Source: Oscillospiraceae bacterium (GTDB lineage: Bacteria; Bacillota; Clostridia; Oscillospirales; Oscillospiraceae). Taken from it: a DNA stretch of 41,086 nt. The notes under the pieces were generated by a model. It was not told the origin of the DNA, made no database searches, and saw only the letters and a program-made list of their open reading frames with translations. The translations under genes were made by a program, and so were the position numbers. The stretch spans positions 1 through 41,086 of the forward strand of contig JAAWBZ010000060.1 of the NCBI GenBank assembly GCA_022792945.1. The letters run 5' to 3'. Position 1 is the stretch's first letter. Every line of letters begins with the position of its first letter. This document shows positions 40,943-41,086 of the stretch, piece by piece.

Positions 40943-41086
40943 ATGAAAAACATGAAAAAAGTAATCGCGCTGCTTCTTGCCCTGGTCCTGGTATTCGCGC
41001 TGGCCGCCTGCGGCGGCGGCGACGACACCAAGACGCCCGAGACCAACACCAACGAGCCCGCAACTCCCGCGGAGAATGATTCCCAG
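40943..41086 (+). CDS. Lipoprotein, 5' part only (possible ABC transporter binding protein)
   Basis: First 48 codons, open at the right edge. Lys-rich n-region, hydrophobic core and lipobox (ALAAC, Cys23 from ATG 40943) mark a lipoprotein signal peptide, followed by a Gly/Asp/Thr/Pro/Glu-rich linker. ATG 40943 is 3 bp after AAGGAG, rather close; ATG 40952 in the same frame is 12 bp away. Such starts are common for solute-binding proteins in Clostridia, and the divergent LacI-type regulator suggests a sugar transporter. The functional domain itself is outside the window, so this is inference. Confidence 0.7.
   Translation, partial: MKNMKKVIALLLALVLVFALAACGGGDDTKTPETNTNEPATPAENDSQ

Overview
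The window is a GC-rich (roughly 60-65 % by eye) chromosomal segment from a motile, Gram-positive-type anaerobe of the class Clostridia. An Oscillospiraceae-like gut lineage (Oscillibacter/Intestinimonas type) is my best guess. This rests on gene content: FliY with a CheC-like domain, CheC, CheD, CheV, FlbD/SwrD, the TIGR02530 flagellar operon protein, sigma-28 inside the flagellar operon, an Rnf-like pair, PrsW, and lipoproteins with Gram-positive lipoboxes. The genus cannot be fixed from the sequence alone.

Layout. (1) 1-2344: 3' part of dnaK, then dnaJ, closed by a strong terminator. (2) 2388-3122, minus: a PrsW-family membrane protease, transcribed divergently from (3) 3358-5416, a two-gene RnfC/RnfD-like unit with its own promoter and terminator-like hairpin. 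Both proteins have lost their flavin/nucleotide motifs and no rnfG/E/A/B accompanies them. (4) 5417-6177: a 760-bp regulatory gap with an AT-rich foldable stretch and a good sigma-A promoter. (5) 6178-32379: a 26-kb, same-strand, tightly packed motility operon: flgB flgC fliE fliF fliG fliH fliI fliJ fliK flgD, TIGR02530, flgE flbD motA motB fliM fliY cheY fliO fliP fliQ fliR flhB flhA, sigma-28, two FlgF/FlgG rod proteins, cheC cheD cheV and an EAL-HDOD protein, ending at a GC hairpin. (6) About 32421-33015: a decayed IS21-family remnant. (7) 33030-36790, minus: a DHHW/AlgX-like protein, an AlgI/DltB-type MBOAT acyltransferase and a two-domain lipoprotein, probably an envelope-polymer acylation cassette. 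(8) 36992-37618: an SGNH/GDSL hydrolase with a sigma-28-like -10 element upstream. (9) 37659-39125, minus: flotillin. (10) 39392-40471, minus: a LacI-type repressor, divergent from (11) the first 48 codons of a lipoprotein, possibly a transporter binding protein, cut by the window edge.

How it works together. The motility operon encodes the rod, hook scaffold, MS ring, C ring, export gate, stator, sigma-28 and the CheY-P-removal/adaptation side of chemotaxis. Flagellin, filament cap, hook-junction proteins, receptors, CheA/CheW and also FliL, FlhF and FlhG are not in the window and must be encoded elsewhere or be absent. The features most deserving a second look are the stripped RnfC-RnfD pair, FliY with two displaced copies of the CheY-P docking motif, the degenerate EAL-HDOD gene closing the operon, and the MBOAT/DHHW/tandem-lipoprotein cassette.
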